Shown here one piece after another: positions 45,848-57,100 of a stretch of 64,000 nucleotides of DNA. The notes below the pieces were generated by a model. That model ran no database searches. It saw only the letters and a list, made by a program, of their open reading frames with translations, and was not told where the DNA came from. Within the stretch, counting starts at the first letter, position 1. Every line of letters starts with the position of its first letter. Source of the stretch: Cryptomeria japonica (Eukaryota > Streptophyta > Pinopsida > Cupressales > Cupressaceae); the NCBI RefSeq assembly GCF_030272615.1, contig NC_081407.1, forward strand, positions 100,361,897 through 100,425,896, given 5' to 3'. Both the position numbers and the translations under genes were made by a program.

Positions 45848-46733
45848 ATGCATAAGTGGTGTTGGTGCGGCTTCTAGAAGGGACTCGGGATGTTGATGGT
45901 TATCTTGTTCGTGTTCCAGTTGATCGGTGGTGTTGCAGTTAGCACCAGACCTATTCTATTCTAGGTTATGTTATCTAGGTTATGGACCGGTTTTCTGTAA
46001 CATGTTGGAGGATGTTCCTGATGCATTACCGACGAGATTTAAGGATTGGTTTACATTGTTTTCGCCCTAAGACGATTTGGTTGATTATTAGTTTGCGGGT
46101 TTAAGTTATGAATTTATTGTATTATCTTTTAGGTGGCTGACCTAATTGTTTAGGTTTCGGGCTGGTATAAATATGATGTAAGATCTCTTTGTAGATTAGA
46201 TAGAAGATCATGTATGGTATGGGATTATGTGAACAATGTTGTAATCATTCATGCAGAGTATTTATCGATCATAGGTGATTGAATTGGGTTTGTGGAAGAG
46301 GTTTACGGCCTCCGGTATTGAGTTTAACCAGAACTGTACTCAGGCATGGGAGATGCTATACTTGCAGTTCAATCTTCATTTCGGATTGTTGTCCGATGTT
46401 TTATGTAGTCAGCGAGACTCCTTTTTGTGATGAGCAATGTGCTCTAGGCTGTTGGCCTTCCTGCATGTGCAGGCCCCTTGTTGTAATATTTATTCATCTG
46501 ATCAATGGATAGATATTGCGGGTCTCCAATCCCACCATGGTTTTTCCTCTTTGAGGTTTTCCACGTATAAATCTGTGGTGTTATAGTGTTTATCTTTGTG
46601 GTTGCATTATTGCTTATTGTTATATGCTTTTATGTTTACCGGTTTCTGAGTTGTTGTATTAATAAGGTTAAATTTCTCCATTCCGGTAGAACACTGATTC
46701 ACCCGCCCCTCTCAGTGTTCTTAGATCCCAACA
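45848..46733 (+). repeat. Copia D LTR, right copy, inverted relative to the left one
   Basis: It reads on the plus strand from TGCATAAGTGGTGTTGG to ...CTTAGATCCCAACA, matching the reverse complement of 44060-43255. A TATA box (GGTATAAATATG, near 46163) sets its promoter direction as plus. It lacks the first ~315 bp of the LTR (TGTTGACAATT...). The two LTRs should point the same way, and here they do not. Confidence 0.82.
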
Positions 46734-48336
46734 CACTAAGTGAAGCCCTCGTGCATAAAACAATCCCATGACAAACCTTTGGTATTTGACTAGGAGACTA
46801 CCAAACTAACAACAAGTAATACAATATTAAGTATTTATTTTTGATCCTACTATTCCCTCAACATTATATTAATGACTTATTTCAAATCTGAAAAATGGAT
46901 TCACAAATAAACTTGCCAAAACTATAGAAAATATCAAAACTAGACAACTAGTCTTGCACAAAAAAACACCAAATTGAATGTAAACTTATAGAATAGCATT
47001 GGAATGTAATTTTTGATATACAACAACAAAATATCACGTTTGAGAGACCTAATTTTCCACAACAACAAATGAAATATCTTTTATTTCCAAAATCTCTACC
47101 AAACCCACAAAATTGTGATAAAACTACACTACTCGATTCACCCTAAACACCACAAACTGATTTTGTTTGAATTGCAAATGGAAATAACATCATGTAAATA
47201 TAATTACAACCATAAAAACAACAACATAATTCTGAATCACATTAACAAAACCCAACACAACAAGAAATCCACACACTATGCTTGAAAACAACATGAAGAA
47301 AAACGGAAGCGTGACGAAGAAACCTTACCTCGATTTTGAAGAACAATGAAAGAAAAAGAAGGAAAAGAAACTTGAAGTTAAATCTCTAACCCAAAATCCA
47401 CTCTAACAACAACAAAATCCACAAGAATCCACAAGCAAAACTCTCGCAATCAAAGCCAAATCGATTCCAAAATTCTATTCAAATTGGATTTCAAAATCTC
47501 TAAACAATTCAAACAAGATTTCTCCCATGAATCTTCTCCAAAATCCCCAATAATTTCAGCAAGAATTCCAATCAAGAACAAGCCAAAACCAGCCACAAAA
47601 ACTCTAGCAAATAACCAAAGAAATCTTCCACTCAATCCTCCAAAAGCTCTTCAACAATCTCACACAAATAGCAATTCAAAAATATTATTCAATCTTCCCC
47701 ACCGTCCTTCTCCAAGTAAGCCAGTTCCTTCCCCAAAATTTCTAGCAATATCTCTTCATCAAGAATCCCCTCCAAATTCAAAATAAAAGAATAAAAAGAT
47801 TCGTAACTCCCCTTTCAAAAATCAAAAGTCACAATAAAGGAGATAATAAAATGGAAATCCTTCAATTCTCAACAATAATTAATTTCCCTGTCAACACAAG
47901 AAATTAAATAAACATAAGGAATAAATCATAAAGGGGTAAATGCAACATAGGAAATAAATAAAGCATAGGAGATAAATAAACTCATGATAACATACCATAA
48001 CATAAGATCACTAATTAAAGCACAAAACACATTAAATATCTTAAACATAATCCATAGGAAAATTACATAAAAAGGATAATAATCACATAACATTAAAATG
48101 ACTAACAATAACATAAATATTCACCACCACATAAATCACATAAAGAAGGACACATGAAATAAATAAGGGAACACATCACCCATCTCACACTCATAATCAT
48201 TGATGAAGGGAAATTGAATATTGCTTATGTGGCAATTCGAATGGGTGAACCCATGTCCAAAGATAATTGTCCTAGTATGAGACAATGGGTAGGGCTAAGT
48301 CAACTTGGGGCCTATATGCTATCTGATGAATAATGA
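46734..48336. other. AT-rich stretch without recognisable genes
   Basis: Only low-complexity frames are seen, such as a Pro/Lys/Ser-rich one at 47484-47786 made from AATCC/CCAAA-type sequence. No terminal repeats noticed. Confidence 0.45.
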
Positions 48337-48476
48337 TGAACATCAGATACCCCAACTGGTACTGAGAGGAGGGGGGGGTGAATCAGTACAGACAAAAACT
48401 CTCTTTACCATTTATCTAGCTAAAACAATACCAACTGGTTGTCACCATTACTGAACTTAACCATGGCAATACCGGT
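48337..48476 (-). repeat. Copia C 3' LTR, distal piece (split by the gypsy element)
   Basis: On the minus strand it is the end of the LTR: ...ACTGATTCACCCCCCCC...CTCTCAGTACCAGTTGGGGTATCTGATGTTCA. It continues at 61473 beyond the gypsy insertion. The exact outer end (48334-48337) is uncertain because the other LTR is outside the window. Confidence 0.65.
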
Positions 48477-49254
48477 TGTATATGGTGAAAATGGATAACA
48501 ATAATAACAAGATTGAAAGGCTAAATAGATTCAACCACAAAACCCTAGCCTAACAACAACAAAGATCCACCATAACATATGAAGATTACCTAAGACAATG
48601 CAAATCACATGAAATCACAAAGATTATACCATCACATGTCCAATAGGATTTTTGATCTCCATTATTCCTATCTCCATTGATCTTGCTTGATATATTTGCT
48701 CTCAGATTTTATGTGCACAAGAGCTCAACAAAGAACGGAATGTGGTTGCAAGTAGAATCGTAGTGTAGTCAAGATGATCATTAGGATGATTGATTAGGAT
48801 GCATAGAACGATTAGCATGAATAGAATGATTAGGATGATTAGGGTTCGATAATAAAGGAAGCATCTCCTTATATAGAAGACACTATATGAAATGGAGGGA
48901 TAAGATTGAGAGGTGTAAAAGGAGGTCGGCTATGATTAGAGGGTAGGTAAAAGAAATAATAAAATAATGAAAGGGGTAGGTAGTGTATGAATTAAGAGAT
49001 GAATGACATGTGTCATGGGTAGAAAAGGCTAATGAATTAATTAAATAAATAAAGATTTATTTAATTAATAGAAGAAGTAGGATAATTAAATAAATAAGAT
49101 ATTTATTTAATTTAGGAAAATGATAATTTAAATAAATAAATGTATTTATTTAAATGAGAAATAAGGCTAGAAGAGGATAAATGAATTAATTAAATAAATA
49201 AAGATTTATTTAATTAATAGAAGAATTAAGCTTAGACAATTTTAAGTGTCTACA
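48477..49254 (-). repeat. Gypsy element 3' LTR (left)
   Basis: 778 bp, nearly identical to 60652-61467 but with a 38 bp deletion near 49235 (an ATTTATTTAATTAGACATGACAA segment present only in the right copy). High identity indicates a fairly recent insertion. It contains alternating AATTAATTAAATAAATAAAGATTTATTTAATTAAT palindromic units. Confidence 0.92.
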
Positions 49255-49272
49255 TTTTGCCCCTCTTTGAGA
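49255..49272 (-). promoter_or_regulatory. Gypsy element polypurine tract
   Basis: Minus strand TCTCAAAGAGGGGCAAAA directly before the 3' LTR start TGTAGACAC. Purine-rich as required for plus-strand priming. Confidence 0.8.
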
Positions 49273-49784
49273 TAATGCGGCTTGTTGCGTTGTTTCAAAG
49301 AAGATAAGATGAACTGATATAGAGTTGCCCCAGGATGGGAATGATATGCCCCCTCGAGAGATTGGATGAAAATGTCTGAAAAGATTGCAGACAATCTCTC
49401 GATAAGAAAGAAAGGCTAGAATGGACTGACCGGATAAAGTGACAAAGTCACGGGATAACGAAGACTGACTCGGGAAATGAAGGCGAGGGCTAGGGTAGGC
49501 TATAAGATAGACCACGGGCAAAAGACATCCTCATTGTCATCTACACCATCACGAGATCAAAGTGCAGAGCGAGAAAAGAGCAAGAGCAGTCAGCAGCGAT
49601 GGCTTTGGTTCACAGATTCGACCGCGTTCGCCGATTCCAGAGGCCAACAGAGGCAGGAGAGCCGGTAAGTACCATCAAACCTCCTCGTATTTTGACGCAT
49701 GTATTTTTGTCATTAATGCATGCTAGTTAGAGCAATAAATGCGCTTAGGAATAGGGTACCAAAAAAGTCTGAAAATGTGTAACC

Positions 49785-50052
49785 GCGTTTGCGTCGGTGC
49801 CAGGCGCGTCTGTGTCCGACAGGCGCGTCTATGTCAGTGCCAGGCACGTTTGTGTTTGGAACCGCGTTTGCGTTGAATGCGGGCGCGTCTGCGTTGTGCA
49901 GGGGCGTCTGCGATGTGTAGGGGCGTTTGCGATGTATAGTCGCGTTTATGCACCGCCTAGGCACGTCTATGTCCTACAGGCGCGTCTGTGTTTTTCAGGC
50001 GCGCTTGTGTAGTCTGTAGGCGCGTTTGTGTCAGTCAAGCACGTTTGTGTTA
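49785..50052 (+). repeat. GCGTCTGTGT motif array, plus orientation (cluster 1)
   Basis: More than a dozen irregularly spaced copies (about 15-25 bp apart) of GGCGCGTCTGTGT and variants (GCGTTTGCGT, GCACGTTTGTGT). It is the only CpG-rich stretch in this neighbourhood. It lies upstream of the PMD ORF, in that ORF's sense. Confidence 0.85.
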
Positions 50053-50180
50053 AAAAAATGCAAGTTTTGGTCTTCGAGGTCAAATCGGCAGTTCTGTGAT
50101 GAACATACGCTGTCGATTGGATAAGCTGCTGAGAGGATACACTCAAGCAGGTCCTCTAGGAAGACTAGGATAGATCAAGA

Positions 50181-50456
50181 CACTTTGTGATGAACAGTGA
50201 GTACCAAGATAGAGTACTTTGTGATGAACAGTGAGTACCCCAAAGTATGAGCAACACTTTGTGATGAACAGGGAGTGCAAAATGTGAGTAACACTTTGTG
50301 ATGAACAGTGAGTGTCACACATGTAGTACTTTGTGATGAACAAGGAGTACTACTAGGATTGAAGCAACACTTTGTGATGAACAGTGAGTGTCACTTGGAT
50401 AGATAACCATATGCATTTAGATAAAAAGAAGCATTTTGTGATGAACAGTGAATGCC
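50181..50456 (+). repeat. Seven-copy hairpin array with covarying arms
   Basis: Seven copies of the 15-base loop TTGTGATGAACAGTG (or GGG/AGG end variants) start at 50185, 50219, 50259, 50296, 50331, 50372 and 50436. The flanking arms are CACT/AGTA, GTACT/AGTAC, CACT/AGTG, ACACT/AGTGT, GTAGTACT/AGTACTAC, ACACT/AGTGT and GCATT/AATGC. Arms differ between copies but remain complementary in six of seven, while the loop is constant. Spacers are unrelated and 10-45 bp long. It sits between the GCGTCTGTGT array and the PMD ORF. Confidence 0.9.
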
Positions 50457-52535
50457 ACCACGACTGACATGATTGATTTGCTTGACTGCAGGAGTACTGC
50501 CTATGCTAGAGTCACGGGAGAGATTCCCGTCGACATAGAGATTGCGACCTGAGCTGACCTTCGAGGACAGAGCTGCTATTGAGGCTATGGGTCTGAGACA
50601 TATTCTGTATGTGCCTGAGTTTCGGGCAAACATGGGACTGTTGACTGCACTTGCCGAGAGATGGCATTCTGAGACATGCACTTTCCATTTGCCGATGGGT
50701 GAGATGACAGTCACCCTTGAGGATGTCTACAGGATTCTGCATATACTGATTGATGGAGATTTGATTCCATATGATCGAGATGGTGACAGAGAGGCATTGA
50801 GACGGGTGTTTTAGGATCCCGGCCTAGAGATGAGGGCTGGTCATGTGGCATGGGACACCATGACAGCCACAGGGTTAGCGTTGCCAGCTGTGATCGAAGG
50901 AGTGATTAGTGGGTTCTTGTGTCCGGATAGGGTGACACAGGGATTGGCAGTGGGCTGGGGCAGAGCATTGGAGACACTGGTGACGCAGCACACCAGATAT
51001 GCTTGGGGACCATGTGTGTTGGCCCACTTATATTATGAGCTTCACCAGTTTGTATACCATGGGTCAGTTGGATTGGGCTGCGGGGTGACACTACTGCAGG
51101 TTTGGGCCTATGAGCATCTGCCAGTGACGAGGCCGATACACTTCCGAGGCAGGGGACATGGACGCAGCTTTGTTCATTTGTACGACATGATCACCTCATA
51201 GCCGCGGATTGGCAGGTTAGAGCATTGGCGGCGAGTGCTGGATGATATTGATGTAGTCATCTGGAGACCGTATCTAGGATGCGAGGAGTGGGAGGATGAC
51301 GTAGTGGAGTTGCCATACACCTTCCGGAGCAGGTATCTGATTGGGCAGACGCCCTATGTGTTAGAGAGGCAGCTTGTGGACAGGGTTGGCCGACAGTTTG
51401 GCCGGATTCAGAGGATGCCACGAGGCTCGGGTATGTATGCCCGTACAGTTAGGGATCAGGCGCAGTTTGGGCCTTTATTGTCATATGATCAAGCAGTCAC
51501 ACAGCTGGCAGAGATGGTACCCTTACCCTGGGACATGTGGCCAGAGGTCGACGATGCCGGGATGGATGCTGAGTATTCAACATATTAGGCGGAGCATCCA
51601 TTCCCACGACTGATAGATCCAGGGGAGCTGTTGGATGGAGTTGGAGGTGGGGACGATGATGATGATGGCGGAGGTGATGGGGGTAGAGGCCGACGGAGGC
51701 GGAGGGGAGTAGTGGGAGAGAGGCGAGTTGCACCTCGGAGGGAGGGTGGAGAGGAGCGGCAGGCTCGGGTGGTGAGGGGTCGCGGTGGATTACCCCTACA
51801 GGTACCAGTAGCACAGGATCCCAGGCAGAGACAGGGACAGGGACAGGTATAGGGACAGGTGCATGTACAAAGACAGGTACCCGTACAGGTACCGATACAG
51901 GGGCAGGCACCTGCAGAGGGAGAGCCACAGGTCGAGGCAGAGGGTGGGGATCCAGAGGAGGATGAGCTGATTGAGCTCAGGGAGATCTGCTAGGGTCAGG
52001 CAGATGAGATACAGGAGTTGGAGAGGGAGAGAGACCGACTCAGGACGAGGCTTAGGGATACTAAGCGGGAGAGAGATCAGGTGATTCAGCGCTACACAGA
52101 GGCTGAGACAGCGCTGAGGGCAGGGAGGCAGGCGGCGGAGGACACAGGGGCAGGATATGCATATGTCTTGTAGGCCGGAGAGGAGATTGGATACTGGAGG
52201 GACCTCTACTACAGTGCAGTGCCAGCAAATCAGCAGGCGAGGAGCTTCCATAGACCGTCGCGCACAGCGACAGCTACGGGAGGGAGTCGGAGGAGGCAGG
52301 CATCTAGCGGTGGGGTTATGGGTCCTCCACCACCACCAGATAGAGGGGGCAGGCGGGATGATCCCGGGGCTGGTCCTTCAGGGGCTCAGATTCCATCGAG
52401 GCCAGGCGGCTCCGAGGGAGGGAGTTCATCATAGCCTTAGAGGGCTCCCATTGTATCAGTGTTGTACCATTCTTTTGTATTGTAGACACCTGCGAGTGAT
52501 TGTAGCCATATGATTTTGACATCATTGTATCATGA

Positions 52536-52560
52536 CACTTTATATATATATATATATATG
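52536..52560. repeat. (TA)n microsatellite after the PMD ORF
   Basis: TATATATATATATATATATATG type run directly downstream of the PMD reading frame, followed by ATG/TGCA-rich low-complexity sequence to about 52870. Confidence 0.85.
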
Positions 52561-54135
52561 AGATGATTCATCTTTGTGGCAACTATATGCATGTGTACCT
52601 ATGTGATGAGATGTTCTTATGTGATGCTTATGATATGGATGCAAATATGTATATGATGCAATGCAATATTTTTTTTTTGTTTTGTTCATTTATGTTTTAT
52701 ATGTGTATGCATGATGCAAATGTGAATGTAAGTAATGCAGATGAATATGATAATGCAAATGTAAATTGTGCTAACAGGTGTTGTGTGTAGGATGTGATGC
52801 AGTTGTGATATCTATATGTATGTATGAAATGCTTATATGTGGTAATGTAGGTGCAGCTACATAAAATGCAAATGTTTTTGGTGTGTCATTATACTTAGTC
52901 ATGTGATAGCAGGCTATGCGGACTCGAGAAGGATGATGGAAGTCAATCAAGAAAGGGGGGATGAAAGACAGAAGATATGAAAGTGAAAGAGCTTCTTGTG
53001 CGTTATCATCATTGAGCTTTATTATGGCAAGTAGGTTATGACAATCGAGGCATATGTTCGACCCAGAAAGTCATTGTACCTGTTTGCATGGAGATAAGAC
53101 AGTCACAAACAAGGAATGCCCCAGTTCATACTAGACTCACAGTGTCCTCATATCCTTGGAGAAGTCATAACATTACTAAGAGACAATCCACAGACAACAA
53201 ATACAAATAGGTGACGATACCCCATCTTCGCCTTTCTAGTCAAAGACATCCTAGAGATAGAATCTCTAGTCAAAGACATCCTGGAAAAGCTAAAAGACAT
53301 GTCACAAAAAAAAAAAAAAATGAAATCAGAAGAAAACCAAGACTCGACACCAACATCCACTATAGTCCTCAAGTTTAGTGTCTCTTGTCGCCTGTATAAG
53401 TCTTATTTGATTGTGGTCACAATGTTTACTTTCACAGAAAGGATAGATAGCACTGAACCATAATGTTGTCTGAGTCTGTTGAAATATTTGATTTGTTGAA
53501 GCCCATTGTTGCTGCTGTGTCTCATCTGAAACTGACTGAATCCATGAAAATGATACTTTATTGCAGAGAAGATGAAACTTTATTGCGGATCTGTGATGCA
53601 AATGTTGCTTTATTGCGGATTGTGCGCGGATAAACTGAAGAAAGCTGGAAGAAACTGTACTCCTCGAAACATGTGATGTTCTTAGTTCCACACCCATCAC
53701 TAGACATAGGATTTGCCTTAGCCATAGATAGGATCTGATTTATTATGGATGGAAAGGGAGGTGAAAAGGGAGGTTTATTATGAATGGCTAACCAATCTTA
53801 GGGAGATCAATAACAAGCCATGATGGGAATGGGTAAGTTTATTATGAATGAATAGGTTGCGAGTGTGTGCAAGGTGAAAGGATGAAAGTGAATCCTGAAG
53901 GAGGGAGGAGCAATGTCTCTACGCATAGCGTTGGTGACCCAGTTTTCACCATGGTACTTGCCCAGGGTGCCACCGAAGTGGTTTTCACCGTTGGAGGAAA
54001 TTATTTCTCTTTACTTTTTTCGATTTTTTAATGTTTTTTGTGTCACAAGGTGCCTGTTTGCCAGGTTTTCACCAAGTAACGATTTTTTTTGTTTTATAAT
54101 TTTTTTGTATTTTTGAATTAGAATACTCTAAAGAG
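52561..54135. other. Intergenic stretch between the two convergent ORFs of the gypsy element
   Basis: No coding resemblance. Seen: ATGATGCAAATGTG-type low complexity (52570-52830); a short direct repeat (CTAGTCAAAGACATCCT, 53237 and 53266); three CTTTATTGC(A/G)GA copies (53557-53625); and four GTTTTCACC copies (53940-54075). Any transcription terminators for the convergent units would lie here. Confidence 0.5.
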
Positions 54136-57100
54136 CTATGTGTAAAACTTGCGAAGGTGCATGCTGTTGATAGGATCCTCCAAAGGTTCACCTTCTGTAG
54201 TTGAGAGTTGATATGCACCAGATCCATATGCTGCTGTAATAATGTAAGGACCAAGCCAGTTTGGTTCAAACTTGGCCTTCTTCTCTCTGTCTTGTTGATT
54301 TTTAGGATTTTCTCTGAGAACCAAGTCACCTACCTCAAATGTGCGAGGCATGACCTTGTGATTGTAGCTGCATTGTTCCTTGATTGAATGATGTGTAGCT
54401 CGAGTGACTGTCTTCCTTGATGAAGGAATTGAGATAGAATTACTAGTGTGTGGACTACACAAGCCCGTATGCGTGTCACCTAAAGAAGTTCGGGCATCAC
54501 TGATAACAAAGTCCTTTGAGGAAGCTCCATTAAAGGTCCATGATGTATCGCTAGAAGGGAATGGATGTGTGGAACAAGTGGATGAGTTATGAAGGCTTAT
54601 GATTGTGAAAAGAAGTGAAAGTAGGATAACATGATGGAGACTTAGGATCAACAAGTAATCTTTTTGACTTGCAATTGTAGAATTTTTGCCCCCAGTTATT
54701 TTGATATTAGGGGAGATCAACTCTTGTTCTTTTTCTTTCATTGGATTTTTATCCTTGACTTTGATTTTTGCAGTGTCCAATAGCTTCTGATTTTGATTTG
54801 GACTGAAGGAATTTTCTTTATTAGTGACTTTTAGATTTTTCTTTTCAACGCTTGATTTTTGATCTCCAATGAGTGAGGGCTTTTGTAATTCTTGTTGATC
54901 CAAGTCTGGAAGTGGAGTGGAAATGGAATGAGCAGATGAAATAGTAAGGCTATGTGAGTTATCAAGAGGGCTGGCGATATGCTTAATAGATTCTTTGTTG
55001 GAACCACTCTTAGGACTATTGATATCAAGAGTTGCTTGCACTGCTAGAGGAGATTTGCATTCGGACTTAGTAGCCACAACACTAGGTGGTTCACACCCAA
55101 TTCCTTGGTCTTGCATATTGCTTGTAGGTTGTTCCTGTTGACAGAATACCTTAGGAGATAATGGGAGTTGGTCAACATGAAATATATACTCACCACATCC
55201 TAGGTCTTTAATCTTGAACTTTTCTTTTAGCTTTGCTTGTTTGGATGTAGAAGCTTTTAAGGATTCAGGATCCACATATGTCGATGAAGGAACAGCTTCG
55301 TGATTGACTGGGATTGTTATCTCTGATCTAGGTTGCAGATTGTTGCAATATATGAATGGATTTGGATCCGCTTTGACGGTCACTTCAACTCCATTGTGTG
55401 GAAACTTGATACATTGATGATATGTAGAAGGGACTGCGCTCATCTCATGAATCCATGGACGTCCCAAGAGTATGTTGTATGTGAGATCTAGATCTAGGAC
55501 TTGACAAACCACATCCTTTGTAACTGGCCCAACTCTGAGAGGTAAGGTGACTGTGCCTTTGGATGAACGCTCTTCGTCATCATATGCCTTAATGGTGATT
55601 TGATTTGTAGAATTCACAGCTTTATCAGAATATCCCAATTGTTTAATAGTGCTCAATGTACAAATGTTTAGACCAGCTCCTCCATCTATCAGGACTCGTT
55701 TGATTTTATGTTTGTGTATGAAGGCTTCAATGTGTAATGGTGCATTATGTGGCTGACTTACGGAGGCGTCATTGGCTTCTGTGAAAGTAAGGGAGTGTGG
55801 AATGGAAAGGTATCCCACAATGGCTTGAAACTGGTCCACGTTCAGATCAGTAGGAACAGCGGTGTCTCTCAAGATTTTGTCAAGAATAGCTTTATGTGCG
55901 GGGGATATGCGTAAGAGCTCAAGGATTGAGATAAGCGTGGGTGTCTTCCCTAACTGTTCTACAAGGTCATACTCAGGTTTGGTTGATGAAGAGGCGGTGT
56001 TTTTAGCTGGAGCACCTTGCAAAGTAATTTTACCTCGACGGGTTGTAACGTGACATTCAGAGGTAGGTTCGGAAGAAGATCCAACACCTTTTAGGACAAT
56101 CTTGGGTCTTTGAGTAGAATTCTTAGATGCTTTGTCCTTGATGATAATAGTAGAGATGTAATTGTCCATCGAGATATTATTGATAGTTGAATCATAGTTG
56201 TAAGGTGCTCTAGTATAGTTGGCTTGGTCATCTGTGGCTTTAGCTTTTCCCTTGTCATGTTTTGGGAATGGTTCCTTAAACATCTCATGTTCTTGATTGG
56301 ATGAGTGCCCTTCAATCTCAATGTCACCTCTATCAATGAGATCTTGTATGATGTTCTTCAGTCGATGACAATTTCCTGTCTTATGACCCTTGCTCTTATG
56401 AAATTCACAATACTCATCATCATTCCACCAATTCGGCTTAACCTTTGGTTCATATGGAGGAAAATCTGGAACTGTGATTACCTTGTTTGCCACAAGCTTC
56501 TTGAAAACTGACTCAAGTGGTTCTCCCAAAGGAGTGTACTTCCTTCGTGACCTAGAAGTTGTTTGAGTATTCACTTGATTGTTTGTAGAACTTGATCCTG
56601 AAAAGATGACTTTGGGTCGCACTGTGTTGGCATCAACAACACCATCATTGACTGTGTTCTTGTTTTTATTCCAAAATCTTGGCTTGTCTTTTCCTTTAAA
56701 GTCATCTTTGTTTTCCTTGAATATCTTAATGACTCCTTGTTCAATTAGGACCTTCTCTATTGCTAAGCCTTTTTCGATGACGTCCTTGAAGGTGGACAAA
56801 CAAGCTTTCCTTAAGTCATAACCAATCTCTTTGTTAACATTTTGGGTGAACATCTCTACCATTTGTTTTTGTGGAATCTCACAAGAGCATCTTCTGGCTA
56901 GATTTCTCCATCTTTGTAAAAATGATGCAAAAGATTCTCCCTCGTTTTGCTTGGTGTTGCACAAAGTAGTGACTAATATGTCTGTCTCTATGTTGTAGGA
57001 GAAATGTTGAATAAATGCTTCTGCTAGGTCACCCCATGACTTAATACCAGGTGGAAGTTGGGAGAACCATTCCATAGCTTGATCACCTAAGCTTTGTGGG

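Larger units (their letters stand above)
49599..52440 (+). pseudogene. Plant mobile domain (PMD) ORF, antisense within the gypsy element, interrupted only by TAG codons
   Basis: One frame (positions 1 mod 3) runs from about 50488 to 52440. It contains 'RHILYVPEFRANMGLLTALAERWHSETCTFHLPMGEMTVTLEDVYRIL', 'IDGD', 'AWGPCVLAHLYYELHQ', 'LLQVWAYEHLPV' and 'VIWRPYLG...VELPYTFRSRYLIG', which are hallmarks of the plant mobile domain (MAIN/MAIL family). A Gln/Arg/Gly-rich, partly coiled-coil tail follows. In-frame stops at 50536, 50812, 51199, 51586, 51850, 51991, 52171, 52432 and 52438 are all TAG. A candidate first exon (ATG 49599, donor GTAAGT at 49665) and acceptor (TTGACTGCAG, 50491) exist, but their phase does not join cleanly. 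Host PMD proteins act in the nucleus in genome stability and transposon silencing; its role here is unknown. Confidence 0.85.

Noticed and set aside
47484-47786. 100-codon Pro/Lys-rich plus-strand ORF
   Set aside because: Low-complexity sequence with no start context, no neighbours and no recognisable motif.
50181-50456. Repeat-spacer array resembling a CRISPR
   Set aside because: This is a plant retrotransposon context. Spacers are irregular (10-45 bp), there are no cas genes, and the conserved part is a loop with variable arms rather than a fixed repeat.
50488-52440. TAG reassigned or read through as glutamine
   Set aside because: Nuclear plant code is standard, and the CHG-methylation route from CAG to TAG explains the same pattern. 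Kept only as an alternative to test.
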